A DNA stretch of 64,000 nt. It comes from an uncultured Bacteroidales bacterium. GTDB taxonomy: Bacteria > Bacteroidota > Bacteroidia > Bacteroidales > Muribaculaceae. Under the pieces are notes generated by a model, which made no database searches, was not told the DNA's origin, and was given only the letters and a program-made list of their open reading frames with translations. The stretch lies in assembly GCA_902762385.1 (NCBI GenBank), contig CACWNQ010000003.1:1-64000 (forward strand). Direction: 5' to 3'. This document shows positions 17,117-25,355 of this stretch, in pieces; position 1 is the first letter of the stretch; each line of letters begins with the position of its first letter. A program made the position numbers and the translations under genes.

Positions 17117-17479
17117 CTATACTACTGTAAAGTTTCCATAATATGTGATATTGTGTGCACAATGTATTGTTATGGTGTAATAGCCAGCAGGTAGATTGGT
17201 GTATGTGGCAGTATAACCACCGTAGTGGCCTTCATTATAGACAGAATAACATAATGTGCCCAAAGCATCATAACCCTCGATGTCGATGGTACTTGTGGAA
17301 CCAAAGTAGACATAGAGTTCGTTCAAGTCATCATCATAGGTTACGTAGGGAGGGTCGAGGTAGATTTGGTCATGACCATTGCCATAATTACCTTGTCCAA
17401 GTACTATTTCTCTCTCATTAGCAAATGTTATAAAGGAGAAAACAAATAAAAATACTAAAAAAACAATTGATTTTTTCAT
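17117..17479 (-). CDS. Secreted DUF3244-like protein leading the lan operon
   Basis: Started at ATG 17479, giving about 120 residues: a signal peptide (MKKSIVFLVFLFVFSFITFA) followed by a small beta-sandwich. The mature part has an acidic linker, YVYFGSTSTIDIEGYDALG, YNEGHYGGYTATYTNLPAGY and a final YTITIHCAHNITYYGNFTVV. The pattern of a DLPAG(Y/T)Y-type turn and closing FxV strand resembles DUF3244/T9SS-tail-like modules of Bacteroidales. A longer upstream start would put the frame across the promoter. Its gap to LanC is four bases, so it shares the transcript with the lanthipeptide machinery. It could act as an immunity or binding protein; this is speculation. Confidence 0.65.
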   Translation of the reverse strand: MKKSIVFLVFLFVFSFITFANEREIVLGQGNYGNGHDQIYLDPPYVTYDDDLNELYVYFGSTSTIDIEGYDALGTLCYSVYNEGHYGGYTATYTNLPAGYYTITIHCAHNITYYGNFTVV

Positions 17480-17504
17480 AATGGAGTGTGTTAGAAATTC
17501 ATCA

Positions 17505-17536
17505 CAAAGATACAAAAAGCGTTGTTTTGACTCCAA
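17505..17536 (-). promoter_or_regulatory. Promoter of the lanthipeptide operon
   Basis: The minus strand carries TATCTTTG (17505-17512) and, with a 21-base gap, a TTTTG-type -33 element near 17534. The -7 element is about 26 bases before the DUF3244 start. No other promoter of this type was noticed between here and the precursor, so all five genes probably share it. Confidence 0.55.
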
Positions 17537-17738
17537 AATCTCTTTTAGGACAAACAAGTTGTAACACACTGATTCACAATTGTAATAAAAATAAATTTAG
17601 GGCAACACAAAATAAGGTTAGGACACGTAAATCAATTGCCTTTAAAAATGGCATTTTTCATTTCACAACTCCAGCCTTTTGGTCTCAAAGATAAGGAATC
17701 GTGAAACAAAGTGGATTCAAAGTTATACTTGAAAGAAA

Positions 17739-19397
17739 TTAGTAATCACTTTTGTTTTTCAATGTGTATAGGAAGTCGTCAAACGTCATATCAAGTCCTA
17801 ATTTCCTGGGTATTCTGTCTTTCTTTTTATTGACGTACGACTTGTCTTTATAACCCATACAAACAGCTATAGTGATATATGAAAAACCTAAATATTTTAA
17901 TGCAATTATATACAAATCATCTTTTGAAAGTTTAGGGTATTTGTCTTGAAGATTCTTCAAGTCTTTTCCAAAAGTAGCATCTGCCAAACTTTGCATATTC
18001 AGCCAGAAATCTCCTGTTTCTATTCTTATTTCTTTTTTCTTCTTTCCTAGCATTAATGACTTTTCAAACTTACTTGCAAAAAGTTCTTTGGGCACACTTT
18101 GATTAATTTTAACCCATGAGTCTATTTTCTGTAAGAGTTCATACACAGCAGTCTTACATTCAGCATTCACATTTGATACTTCAATATTCTTTTTTATCAA
18201 TTCATTATTAGCGTTTTTGTGCTCTTCTAGCAAGTTTTTCCATTCTTTATTCTTCTTATAGTAGACCCACACAAAAACAATAATAGCAATAACTATAAAG
18301 CAGACAAGAAAAGATATAACGAGCTTAAATAATTCTTTCTTAGAATTTGTTTGTTGAATTTTCTGTTCATTAAATATATTTTCAGCTTGAGGTAGCTTAA
18401 GGCTATCACGTTTAATTTGAACTATATCGCAGATAGAATCGGCGATTCGTTTGTTTTTGATATATTGCATATTGTCGCCTTTTGCCAAAGCAATATCAGC
18501 TAAAGTGTATAATCTGTAGACATGTGAAACATCATAAATAATTGGAGATTTCACAAGACTAATATATATTGATGCTGAATCGGTCTTTCCAAGTTTAGCA
18601 CATGCCCGTGCCTCATCAAGAATTAAATCTTCCGTAATATGGTTAGGATATTGAGATATGCATAACTGTGCTGTTTTGTGTGCTTCAAAATAACAACTGT
18701 CATATAAGTAATAGCGACTTAAGTTTTGCATAGTGTTGACAATAGAAGTAGTGTCCTTCAATTCAACAGCTAATTTATTTGCCTTCTTCAAGAAGTCAAC
18801 CGTTTTTGAATCATTAGAAACGCGTAATTTACTTCCAATATATAATATACACATCAACTCATTTTCTTTTCTCGAAAGATTTCTGTAATAACTAAGAGCT
18901 TTTTTGAATTTAGAAATATCTTCTCCTGTAGAGATATAACTGTTATAGTACAACATACCCATGCGGAAATTAATCTGAGCAAGATTCTGATAGTCGATGT
19001 TGTCGGCGTTTTCCTCGGCTTGTTTGTAGTAGTGCATGGCGTCGACTGGGCGATTCATGTCCTCGAAGGCACCACCTTTATATAATAGGGAGCGTGTATA
19101 ATGCTCTCGATTATGATTATCGCTATAATAATCGACGGCTTTGCTTATTAGCGTGTCACTTGTGAGGGGGATATTGCAACGAAACTGTGCCTGTGTGAGT
19201 AAGAGCGCATAATATGCAAGGTTTTCTTCTCCTTGAAGCGAATCACGGTTGATTGCTTCAAGGATTGCAAGTGAACTGTCGGGATTAGTCCACATAAGGG
19301 TATCTGCAAGAACGAGCCTCTTGTCCACACCGCGACCACAACTCATCACAAACGAGAGAGTCAACATAATGAATAATATGTATAATAATTTCCTCAT
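17739..19397 (-). CDS. TPR lipoprotein/membrane regulator with C-terminal HTH-like domain
   Basis: Started at ATG 19397 (552 residues); a longer frame adds 18 residues in front of the signal sequence. The N-terminus is a lipoprotein-type signal (LTLSFVMSC). Tetratricopeptide-like helical repeats follow from about 50 to 350, including MHYYKQAEENAD and FKKALSYYRN. A single membrane helix (LVISFLVCFIVIAIIVFVWV) comes next, then a coiled coil and a C-terminal domain with DLYIIALKYLGFSYITIAVC and VNKKKDRIPRKLG, which looks like a helix-turn-helix. This architecture is common in Bacteroidales and is thought to link an external signal to transcription. It lies directly upstream of the lan operon on the same strand, so it is a candidate regulator of it. 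Confidence 0.7.
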   Translation of the reverse strand: MRKLLYILFIMLTLSFVMSCGRGVDKRLVLADTLMWTNPDSSLAILEAINRDSLQGEENLAYYALLLTQAQFRCNIPLTSDTLISKAVDYYSDNHNREHYTRSLLYKGGAFEDMNRPVDAMHYYKQAEENADNIDYQNLAQINFRMGMLYYNSYISTGEDISKFKKALSYYRNLSRKENELMCILYIGSKLRVSNDSKTVDFLKKANKLAVELKDTTSIVNTMQNLSRYYLYDSCYFEAHKTAQLCISQYPNHITEDLILDEARACAKLGKTDSASIYISLVKSPIIYDVSHVYRLYTLADIALAKGDNMQYIKNKRIADSICDIVQIKRDSLKLPQAENIFNEQKIQQTNSKKELFKLVISFLVCFIVIAIIVFVWVYYKKNKEWKNLLEEHKNANNELIKKNIEVSNVNAECKTAVYELLQKIDSWVKINQSVPKELFASKFEKSLMLGKKKKEIRIETGDFWLNMQSLADATFGKDLKNLQDKYPKLSKDDLYIIALKYLGFSYITIAVCMGYKDKSYVNKKKDRIPRKLGLDMTFDDFLYTLKNKSDY

Positions 19398-19547
19398 TAT
19401 AAGTCTGCAAATATAATTAGTTTTTCTATAAAGCAAGCACTTTTTATACAATAAAAATGTATAAAGAAATTTACCCCCTTATAACGCATTAGCATTTATA
19501 CCTCATCTATCAAACCTGATGCTTATGTTTTGCTTATTATCCTATAT

Positions 19548-20492
19548 TTAAGATTTTATTCTCTTTTTAATATCAGATATAAATTCTTGATATCTATCTT
19601 CATGCCTTTTATACTTAGATGTTATAACCTCAACATCTAAGTGTTCAAACATCGATTTGTGGCCAGGCTCCAATTCACCATAATATACTATCTTATTGTT
19701 TACACTACTCTTACCAACTCTTTGTATAAATCTTTTTCTGATTGTCAAAATCCACCATAAATCTACTTCCTCATAATTGAGGCCTAACCCGATAATATAT
19801 ATATTAGAGGTGAAAAACAAATCTATCCATGAAAGGATCTTATCATAAGTAAGTGGTAACCTGTTTTCTATTTTGGGAATTGCTTCTGTTTCTTTCCTTT
19901 TGGCAAAATTATACTCACCCAATAAATATTTCTTTATTTGTCCTAAATAACTACAGTAATGATAGTAACCTAACATTATACTTTTTATGTTTGAAAGTTC
20001 TCCATGAATCTTCCATATGATTTTTCTATCATTATCTTTTACATAGCATTTCTTTCTATGAATACTGAATACGTTTTCAGATTTGTCGCGTTCAGATAAA
20101 ACTTCAGTATATTTCATGTCATTTAAAGCATCATCAGCAACATTATCATAGTTAGTGGTTATATAATGATTGATATTTAAGCTTAGTAATTCATCAAACA
20201 AATCATTGCTTCTATACTTCTTCATTTCTTTTGCAATTGCTTGCTTAATTAAGACTTCACTCTGTTCGCTAACGGTAAGTATTTTATTGTCAGATGTTTT
20301 TAATGTTTTTCCATCACTTGTCTCTAATATAGCATTTGTCAGAAATGGCTCAGATAAAACTTTTCCTTCATATTGCAAGGTGTTAGGAACTTTACAACGA
20401 TCATTTTTATCGTCTATAACGTGCACTAAACTTTCCCAACTTCCTACGTCGTTAAGTCGGTTAAAGCCATTTCCATATAAAATAGCATTCAT
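19548..20492 (-). CDS. SIR2-family protein
   Basis: Started at ATG 20492, about 314 residues. Motifs of the SIR2-like (SIR2_2) NAD-binding fold are visible: AILYGNGFNRL at the N-terminus, NHYITTNYDN around 108-118 with the catalytic-type Asn, WKIHGELSN around 160-168 with the His, and YIIGLGLNYEEVDLWWIL towards the C-terminus. In anti-phage systems SIR2 domains destroy NAD+ after infection is sensed. No second domain is fused to it. It lies 20 bases downstream of the AlbA_2-ATPase gene on the same strand, so the two probably act together. Confidence 0.75.
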   Translation of the reverse strand: MNAILYGNGFNRLNDVGSWESLVHVIDDKNDRCKVPNTLQYEGKVLSEPFLTNAILETSDGKTLKTSDNKILTVSEQSEVLIKQAIAKEMKKYRSNDLFDELLSLNINHYITTNYDNVADDALNDMKYTEVLSERDKSENVFSIHRKKCYVKDNDRKIIWKIHGELSNIKSIMLGYYHYCSYLGQIKKYLLGEYNFAKRKETEAIPKIENRLPLTYDKILSWIDLFFTSNIYIIGLGLNYEEVDLWWILTIRKRFIQRVGKSSVNNKIVYYGELEPGHKSMFEHLDVEVITSKYKRHEDRYQEFISDIKKRIKS

Positions 20493-20512
20493 ATATATAA
20501 TTACCAAATATG

Positions 20513-22753
20513 TTATATGGTTACATGCGAGATTTTTTTAATTCTATGAAGTTCACTGTCCACTTGCTCAAGTCTATCAACTGAAAGTTTCACAAAATGG
20601 AGATCTTTATTGTCTGGATAGTAGAGCTTAAGGCAACGCATCATCACTAACTCTAAACCATCTCCCATATCTTTCATGTTAAAGATGTTTGAGTATAGTC
20701 CAAACGGTTCATTGATTAGTTTATAATCCATATCTGTTCCTTGATAAGTGGCCTTCTCACTTCTTGGAATCAAATCATTTCGTATTATAATAAGATAATC
20801 TTCATGTGATGGTATCATATATATAGGGATTTCGCCATATTGATAACCGTAGTCAGTCTCATTTATTGCTACATTTCCACCATATAGATTATCAAAAGTC
20901 CCTAACCTAAAACTTGTAATAACAGCAAAGTCCTTGTTGATGCCTAATAATTTAAATGCCTCTTTTATTTCGGAGAATTTAATCTTGTAATTAACGTCTG
21001 CTTGATGCATTAAGAGCCGAACATTGTAATGTTGCCAGATATTCCCCTGTAATTCATGCAAATACAACTCTGGTGTATCGTAAATCCATGATCCCTTATC
21101 CTGGAACAATTCTTTTTTCACTTTGTAGGTTACCTGAAAACAATGAATGTCTACAATTGGAAGTGTGAAATGATATTGCTCCTCCATAATGGGAAGCCCT
21201 ATTGGAAAACGAGGCAGAGCATCCTCAAATTCTGCAATCATACGATGAATTCTTTCTGTTGACACATCAGCAGCGTGATTATCAGCCGTTTCATTATTGA
21301 GTAAGTCTTTCCCATGGTCAGTCAAGTAATACTTCTGAGTAGGACTTTTAGGTGAGTTGGGGTGTGTCATAGCAACCAGCCCTTCCGCAATAAGAGGATC
21401 AATAAAAATGGTTTTGAAATATGAAGAGTCCTTTAGTCCACAGAAATGTCTCATCTCTTTTGCAGACATTGGATTTATCATTTTCTTAAGTAACTCAAAT
21501 GTTAAAGGAATGCTTAACGACAACTTAGCGACAACTTGATGACTACTTAGTGACTGCTTGGTGACTACTTGCCCATTGTTCATGTCGGTAGTATTCTCTA
21601 TTTGCACTATATTGTACTCCATAGAATAGATGATGGTCATAAACTGACTCGAATTAGACATAAAAAGAGGTTTGCGTTCATCTGAATATGATTCTAATTT
21701 TTTTGTTTCATTAATAATGCGCTTTAACCCACTACCTCGCTTTTCCATATAACCCAATTGGGCCATCACATCAGCAAGAATTGGATTTCTTCTCTCTGAT
21801 GAGATGTCCTCAACAGATAAATCTTGCACATTCTGACCACTATACATGCCACCGGGGGATGTTATTGACAGTCGATCATCATAAATGTCCAAATGTACCT
21901 CTCCTCCCATTACTGTATAATCTCGATGGATGAAATGGTTAACTAAAGCTTCAAGTACGGCTCTTTCCGCATACTCGGGTTTGTTCTTTCGTCCATCAGG
22001 CAACTTTTCCCAACCTTTACGAGTATTTGCTTTTACAAAACTCATAGCCTCACGTAACAGGAACAATATGTTTCCCTTAAACTCGGCATCGTTTATTGCA
22101 TCATCCTTATCTATGCCATTCCAACGTGTACAATAAAGTCTAGATTGGCTAAGTCCACAGTCATCTGCAAAAAGAGCTCCAGCATTTGTGAGGTGCACCA
22201 AATTAGTTACAAGCCCAAAAGATAAAAGATATTTCAAATCCCATTCTTGTTTTGTGCGAGATTTGAAGGTGTTTGCTAATATTGTGAAAGAATAGTCTTC
22301 TAGTTTAAAAGCCGTGTGTAGAGAATCATACGTTTTATTTGTGCCCTTCAACACTAAACGAACCATCTGTTCTGCAGTTGCAGGCAGACTCTCATCACCA
22401 TTACGAACGAAAGCAATCCTTTGACCATCACCGACATAATAATACGGAGTGTAATGACCTGAATTCACCTTTAACTGCAGGACGTGTAACCCGTTTATGT
22501 CATGAGGAATCATTTCAACGTCAGGAAGAGGGTCCATATTATCACGAATCCTAATACTGATTGATTCGCAAACATGTTGTACATCATCAATACCCCTTAC
22601 AATACCATCATTATCTACACCATAGAAAAGTGAACCTCCCAAGCAATTGGCAAATGCGCTCACACTCTTCAACCAGCTCTTAGGTTTCTTCTCCTCAAGT
22701 TTCAATTTAAAATCATATGTTGTGCATTCAGATATCAGTGTCTCAAAATTCAT
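20513..22753 (-). CDS. AlbA_2/Schlafen-type protein with ATP-binding and winged-helix domains and a novel C-terminal part
   Basis: A 746-residue protein. Residues 10-130 are an AlbA_2 (Schlafen-like) domain (SVSAFANCLGGSLFYGVDND). Residues 265-370 are the HATPase_c_4-type domain (ALVNHFIHRDYTVMGGEVHL, LSITSPGGMYSG, EKRGSGLKRI). A winged-helix segment follows at about 425-495 (MSAKEMRHFCGLKDSSYF). The last 230 residues are extra; they contain FPIGLPIMEEQYHFTLP and IRNDLIPRSEKATYQG and do not match anything I recognise. AlbA_2-ATPase proteins are usually annotated as transcriptional regulators. With the SIR2 gene 20 bases downstream and a promoter directly upstream, this pair could be a sensor-effector module. 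Confidence 0.7.
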   Translation of the reverse strand: MNFETLISECTTYDFKLKLEEKKPKSWLKSVSAFANCLGGSLFYGVDNDGIVRGIDDVQHVCESISIRIRDNMDPLPDVEMIPHDINGLHVLQLKVNSGHYTPYYYVGDGQRIAFVRNGDESLPATAEQMVRLVLKGTNKTYDSLHTAFKLEDYSFTILANTFKSRTKQEWDLKYLLSFGLVTNLVHLTNAGALFADDCGLSQSRLYCTRWNGIDKDDAINDAEFKGNILFLLREAMSFVKANTRKGWEKLPDGRKNKPEYAERAVLEALVNHFIHRDYTVMGGEVHLDIYDDRLSITSPGGMYSGQNVQDLSVEDISSERRNPILADVMAQLGYMEKRGSGLKRIINETKKLESYSDERKPLFMSNSSQFMTIIYSMEYNIVQIENTTDMNNGQVVTKQSLSSHQVVAKLSLSIPLTFELLKKMINPMSAKEMRHFCGLKDSSYFKTIFIDPLIAEGLVAMTHPNSPKSPTQKYYLTDHGKDLLNNETADNHAADVSTERIHRMIAEFEDALPRFPIGLPIMEEQYHFTLPIVDIHCFQVTYKVKKELFQDKGSWIYDTPELYLHELQGNIWQHYNVRLLMHQADVNYKIKFSEIKEAFKLLGINKDFAVITSFRLGTFDNLYGGNVAINETDYGYQYGEIPIYMIPSHEDYLIIIRNDLIPRSEKATYQGTDMDYKLINEPFGLYSNIFNMKDMGDGLELVMMRCLKLYYPDNKDLHFVKLSVDRLEQVDSELHRIKKISHVTI

Positions 22754-22779
22754 GATTAAAACATTTAATTATCAAATTG

Positions 22780-22810
22780 CAAAGATACTGTTTTTCGTCT
22801 ATAAATCCAA
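22780..22810 (-). promoter_or_regulatory. Promoter of the AlbA_2-SIR2 pair
   Basis: A minus-strand TATCTTTG (22780-22787) with a TTTTG-type element about 20 bases further upstream (near 22808). The -7 element is 26 bases before the AlbA_2 start and overlaps the end region of the integrase gene's 3' flank. Confidence 0.55.
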
Positions 22811-24169
22811 AACTGAGACCATTTCTCTCCTCATGTCTTCGTCTATGTCACGGTAGCGGGCGAAAGCAGAACTATTTGGTGCATGTCCGGTTATTGCGCT
22901 TACTAATGATTGGTCTTTGTATTTTTTATATAGAATATTAGTCAAAGTGCGGCGAGCTAGGTGGCTGCTAGCTATCTCATTCAAAGGACGGATCTCAGAT
23001 TCTCCTGTTAGTGAGTTGCGGACAACCACATTTCTAGTTAAGCCTGCCTCTTTGAAGACTTCTTTGATGGCCTCATTATAGTTTTGGTCACTAATAAATG
23101 GTAATAACTCCTTTCGTTTAGGATCGGAATAGCGGTCAATTATGGCTTGGGCTGTTTTGTTGATAGGAACCTTTATTGTCTTTGGGTTTCCATCCTTTGT
23201 TTTACGAGCAATGTAATGAATCTCGTTGTTTATGACGTTAGCCAACGTGAGTTCTTTCAAATCGCTTACTCTGCAGCCAATGCAACACTGGAACACGAAA
23301 ATATCGCGCTGCACTGCAAGGCTTGGGCGTTCGCTCAAATCAGCCTTTTCTAACTGGCTCAAATCTTCAAGAGTTAAGCAGTACGGTGTTCCATAGATGT
23401 CTTTCGGAATCTTGAACTTGCGAAATGGATTGTTCATGATATACTCTTTATCAATGGCCCATCTCACAAAGGCCTTAAGTTTCTTGTAATGGCCATTCAC
23501 TGTATTCTGACCACGCGGTCCTGGTTGACGGCTCTCATTGACCGCTTCAATAATATTGGGGAACTTCTCCAATAGTTTATATTCTTTTTTGATATAATCT
23601 CCCATTTCCTCAATTCCATTTCCATCAAGCGTGTCGAGAGACAACTTAAACTTTGGGTCCAACAGTTGCTTGTACATCTCATATCTTTGGAGGATTCGAC
23701 GAAATACCTTGTACTGATTCTTCTTGCCTTGCGAAATCTCACGTTTCTCAAGAAATATGTCAAACAGGTCGAAGAAGGACAACTGTTTCGGTTCGCTTTC
23801 ATCGCTATCAACTTCATCATCGTGGGGATTGGTGAAATCCTCAATTTGTTGCGCCAACCAACCTTTGCCAACATTGTTCGCACCTATTTGCTGAAGATTA
23901 TTGTCTATAAACTCAAGCATATCATCCAGCTGCTTCTTTACATCTTCGGTATGTTGCACTTCGTCTGTCTTTAGGCGAGATGTTTTCAAAACCAGGCGCT
24001 TGCTTTTGCGGCCTTTGCTGCTTACATAGTTTTCCCAGCGTACATGCTGTGGATTCACAAAAAGATGAGTCGATGCTTGTTGGTCAACTTTACCCAACCT
24101 TAAACGCAATGATAATTCAGCTCGCCCGGTATTGTCAATTCTCTTTGATATGGAAATTTCATAAGCCAT
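22799..24169 (-). CDS. Tyrosine recombinase/integrase
   Basis: Started at ATG 24169 (a TTG nine bases upstream is not preferred), about 456 residues. The N-terminal part carries an arm-type DNA-binding domain and a SAM-like core-binding domain of the Bacteroidetes phage-integrase type. The catalytic residues are visible: Arg in CCIGCRVSDLKELT (about 300), HLAR (His and Arg at about 403 and 406), GHAP (His about 429) and the nucleophile Tyr in FARYRD (about 439). Length and order fit integrases of integrative elements and islands. It lies at the boundary between the AT-rich accessory block and the core genes and probably mobilised part or all of 3.9-24.2 kb. Confidence 0.85.
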   Translation of the reverse strand: MAYEISISKRIDNTGRAELSLRLRLGKVDQQASTHLFVNPQHVRWENYVSSKGRKSKRLVLKTSRLKTDEVQHTEDVKKQLDDMLEFIDNNLQQIGANNVGKGWLAQQIEDFTNPHDDEVDSDESEPKQLSFFDLFDIFLEKREISQGKKNQYKVFRRILQRYEMYKQLLDPKFKLSLDTLDGNGIEEMGDYIKKEYKLLEKFPNIIEAVNESRQPGPRGQNTVNGHYKKLKAFVRWAIDKEYIMNNPFRKFKIPKDIYGTPYCLTLEDLSQLEKADLSERPSLAVQRDIFVFQCCIGCRVSDLKELTLANVINNEIHYIARKTKDGNPKTIKVPINKTAQAIIDRYSDPKRKELLPFISDQNYNEAIKEVFKEAGLTRNVVVRNSLTGESEIRPLNEIASSHLARRTLTNILYKKYKDQSLVSAITGHAPNSSAFARYRDIDEDMRREMVSVLDL

Positions 24170-24200
24170 AACACACAATATTTATCGTTTTATTCTGTTA

Positions 24201-24230
24201 CAAAGATACAACAATATATAGAGACTACAA
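24201..24230 (-). promoter_or_regulatory. Integrase promoter
   Basis: The minus strand has TATCTTTG at 24201-24208 and a TTG-type element at 24228-24230 (gap 19), 32 bases before the integrase ATG. Confidence 0.55.
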
Positions 24231-24434
24231 AGAATCATCCCCATATAAATCCCCATATCGGTTGTTATTTTATGTTTTTTAATAATTCGCTATGTTAACT
24301 AAGCAGTTGCCACAACATCAATTATATTACTGATAATAAGTATATTATAGAAATGGAGTCATAACAACTTGCAACTTCAAAAATCTTAAAATATCAGAAT
24401 TTGCGACCCCAAGCGGATCACCAAGAAATAATAA

Positions 24435-24467
24435 GGCCAATAGACATCCAGTCTGTTGGTCTTTTTT
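24435..24467 (+). terminator. Rho-independent terminator
   Basis: An 11-bp stem (GGCCAATAGAC with GTCTGTTGGTC, wobble pairs included) and a five-base loop, followed by six T residues on the plus strand. No plus-strand gene precedes it now, which suggests that an upstream gene was lost or replaced at the island boundary. Confidence 0.7.
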
Positions 24468-24512
24468 CATATCACTCCAGCATCTATTTCACACAGTAAT
24501 TAGTCACAAAAA

Positions 24513-24548
24513 TTAAGAAGCCTGCGCTTCGCAGCGTGGGCTTCTTAA
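24513..24548. terminator. Second boundary hairpin
   Basis: TTAAGAAGCC pairs with GGGCTTCTTAA around a GC-rich inner part that can itself fold. T and A runs on either side allow termination in both directions. Confidence 0.55.
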
Positions 24549-24736
24549 AATCTACAATCTATAAAAACATATTTTTTCAGAAAAGTATTACTTCTAAAAA
24601 ACTTTAGTGTTAATAAATCACTGCAAAGTTAATCATATTTTTCTAATGCGCAAAAAAATAAAAAACGTCAAAAAAGGAGCAAAACAACACTCAATTCGAA
24701 AAAAAATATATTTTTATGCTATTTTTCCGTTATAAA

Positions 24737-24769
24737 TTGTAGGAATATCAGATTTTTTTCTTACATTTG
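24737..24769 (+). promoter_or_regulatory. Promoter of the Lrp-type regulator
   Basis: TTG at 24737-24739 and TACATTTG at 24762-24769 are spaced by 22 bases, matching the Bacteroidetes consensus. The transcript would have an A/T-rich leader of about 95 bases before the ATG at 24872. Confidence 0.6.
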
Positions 24770-24871
24770 CAAAGAATTTGAAGGAACACCTACCTTAACT
24801 AGGAGTTTTTCCTAAATCAAATCCTATAGAAAACTAATTAATTTTTTTAATAACTAAATAGAAAGAAAGTT

Positions 24872-25339
24872 ATGGCAACACCAAAATTAGACGATCTCGA
24901 CTACAAGATTTTGAACATGCTATCTAGTGATGCTCGTAAGCCTTATTTGGAAATTGCACGTGAATGCAATGTTTCGGGAGCTGCTATCCATCAAAGAATC
25001 CAGAAGCTTAACGCTATGGGTGTTATCACAGGCTCCTATTCTATTATCAATCCCGTGGCTGTAGGTTATGAAACTTGCGCCTATGTTGGCATATTCCTCA
25101 ACGACTCTTCAAAGTTTGAAAGTGTTGTTGAGCACCTGAAAGAGTTGCCCGAGGTGGTAGAATGCTACTACACCACTGGCAAGTATGACATGTTTGTCAA
25201 GCTTTATGCTCACACCAACGACCACATGCTCAAGCTCATTCACGACAAGTTCCTGCAACTTGGTTTAGGACGCACTGAGACACTGATAACATTCAAAGAA
25301 GTGTTTAAACGTCAAATTCCTATCAAGAAACCCAAGTGA
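24872..25339 (+). CDS. Lrp/AsnC family transcriptional regulator
   Basis: A 155-residue protein of standard length. The N-terminal helix-turn-helix is clear (LDDLDYKILNMLSSDARKPY, EIARECNVSGAAIHQRIQKL). The C-terminal RAM ligand-binding domain follows (YETCAYVGIFLNDSSKF, VVECYYTTGKYDMFVKLYA). Members form octamers that sense amino acids and control their metabolism; the effector is unknown here. It has its own promoter and is followed after 16 bases by the inositol monophosphatase gene, so they may be co-transcribed. Confidence 0.85.
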   Translation: MATPKLDDLDYKILNMLSSDARKPYLEIARECNVSGAAIHQRIQKLNAMGVITGSYSIINPVAVGYETCAYVGIFLNDSSKFESVVEHLKELPEVVECYYTTGKYDMFVKLYAHTNDHMLKLIHDKFLQLGLGRTETLITFKEVFKRQIPIKKPK

Positions 25340-25355
25340 TATCGCACACTAAAGC

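Larger units (their letters stand above)
24231..24736. other. Island-core boundary, non-coding
   Basis: No gene is apparent. The segment holds TTTGCGACCCCAAGCGGAT near 24399-24419, which resembles the 3' end of a tRNA gene read on the minus strand but lacks the T-loop. Two hairpins follow. This is the most likely place for an attachment site of the integrase, but no matching left-end copy was noticed. Confidence 0.35.

Noticed and set aside
19398..19451. Longer N-terminus of the TPR regulator
   Set aside because: The extra 18 residues would precede a typical lipoprotein signal sequence; ATG 19397 is more likely.
24395..24425. A complete tRNA gene at the island border
   Set aside because: Only a possible 3' acceptor-like sequence is present; no T-loop, anticodon arm or 5' half follows.
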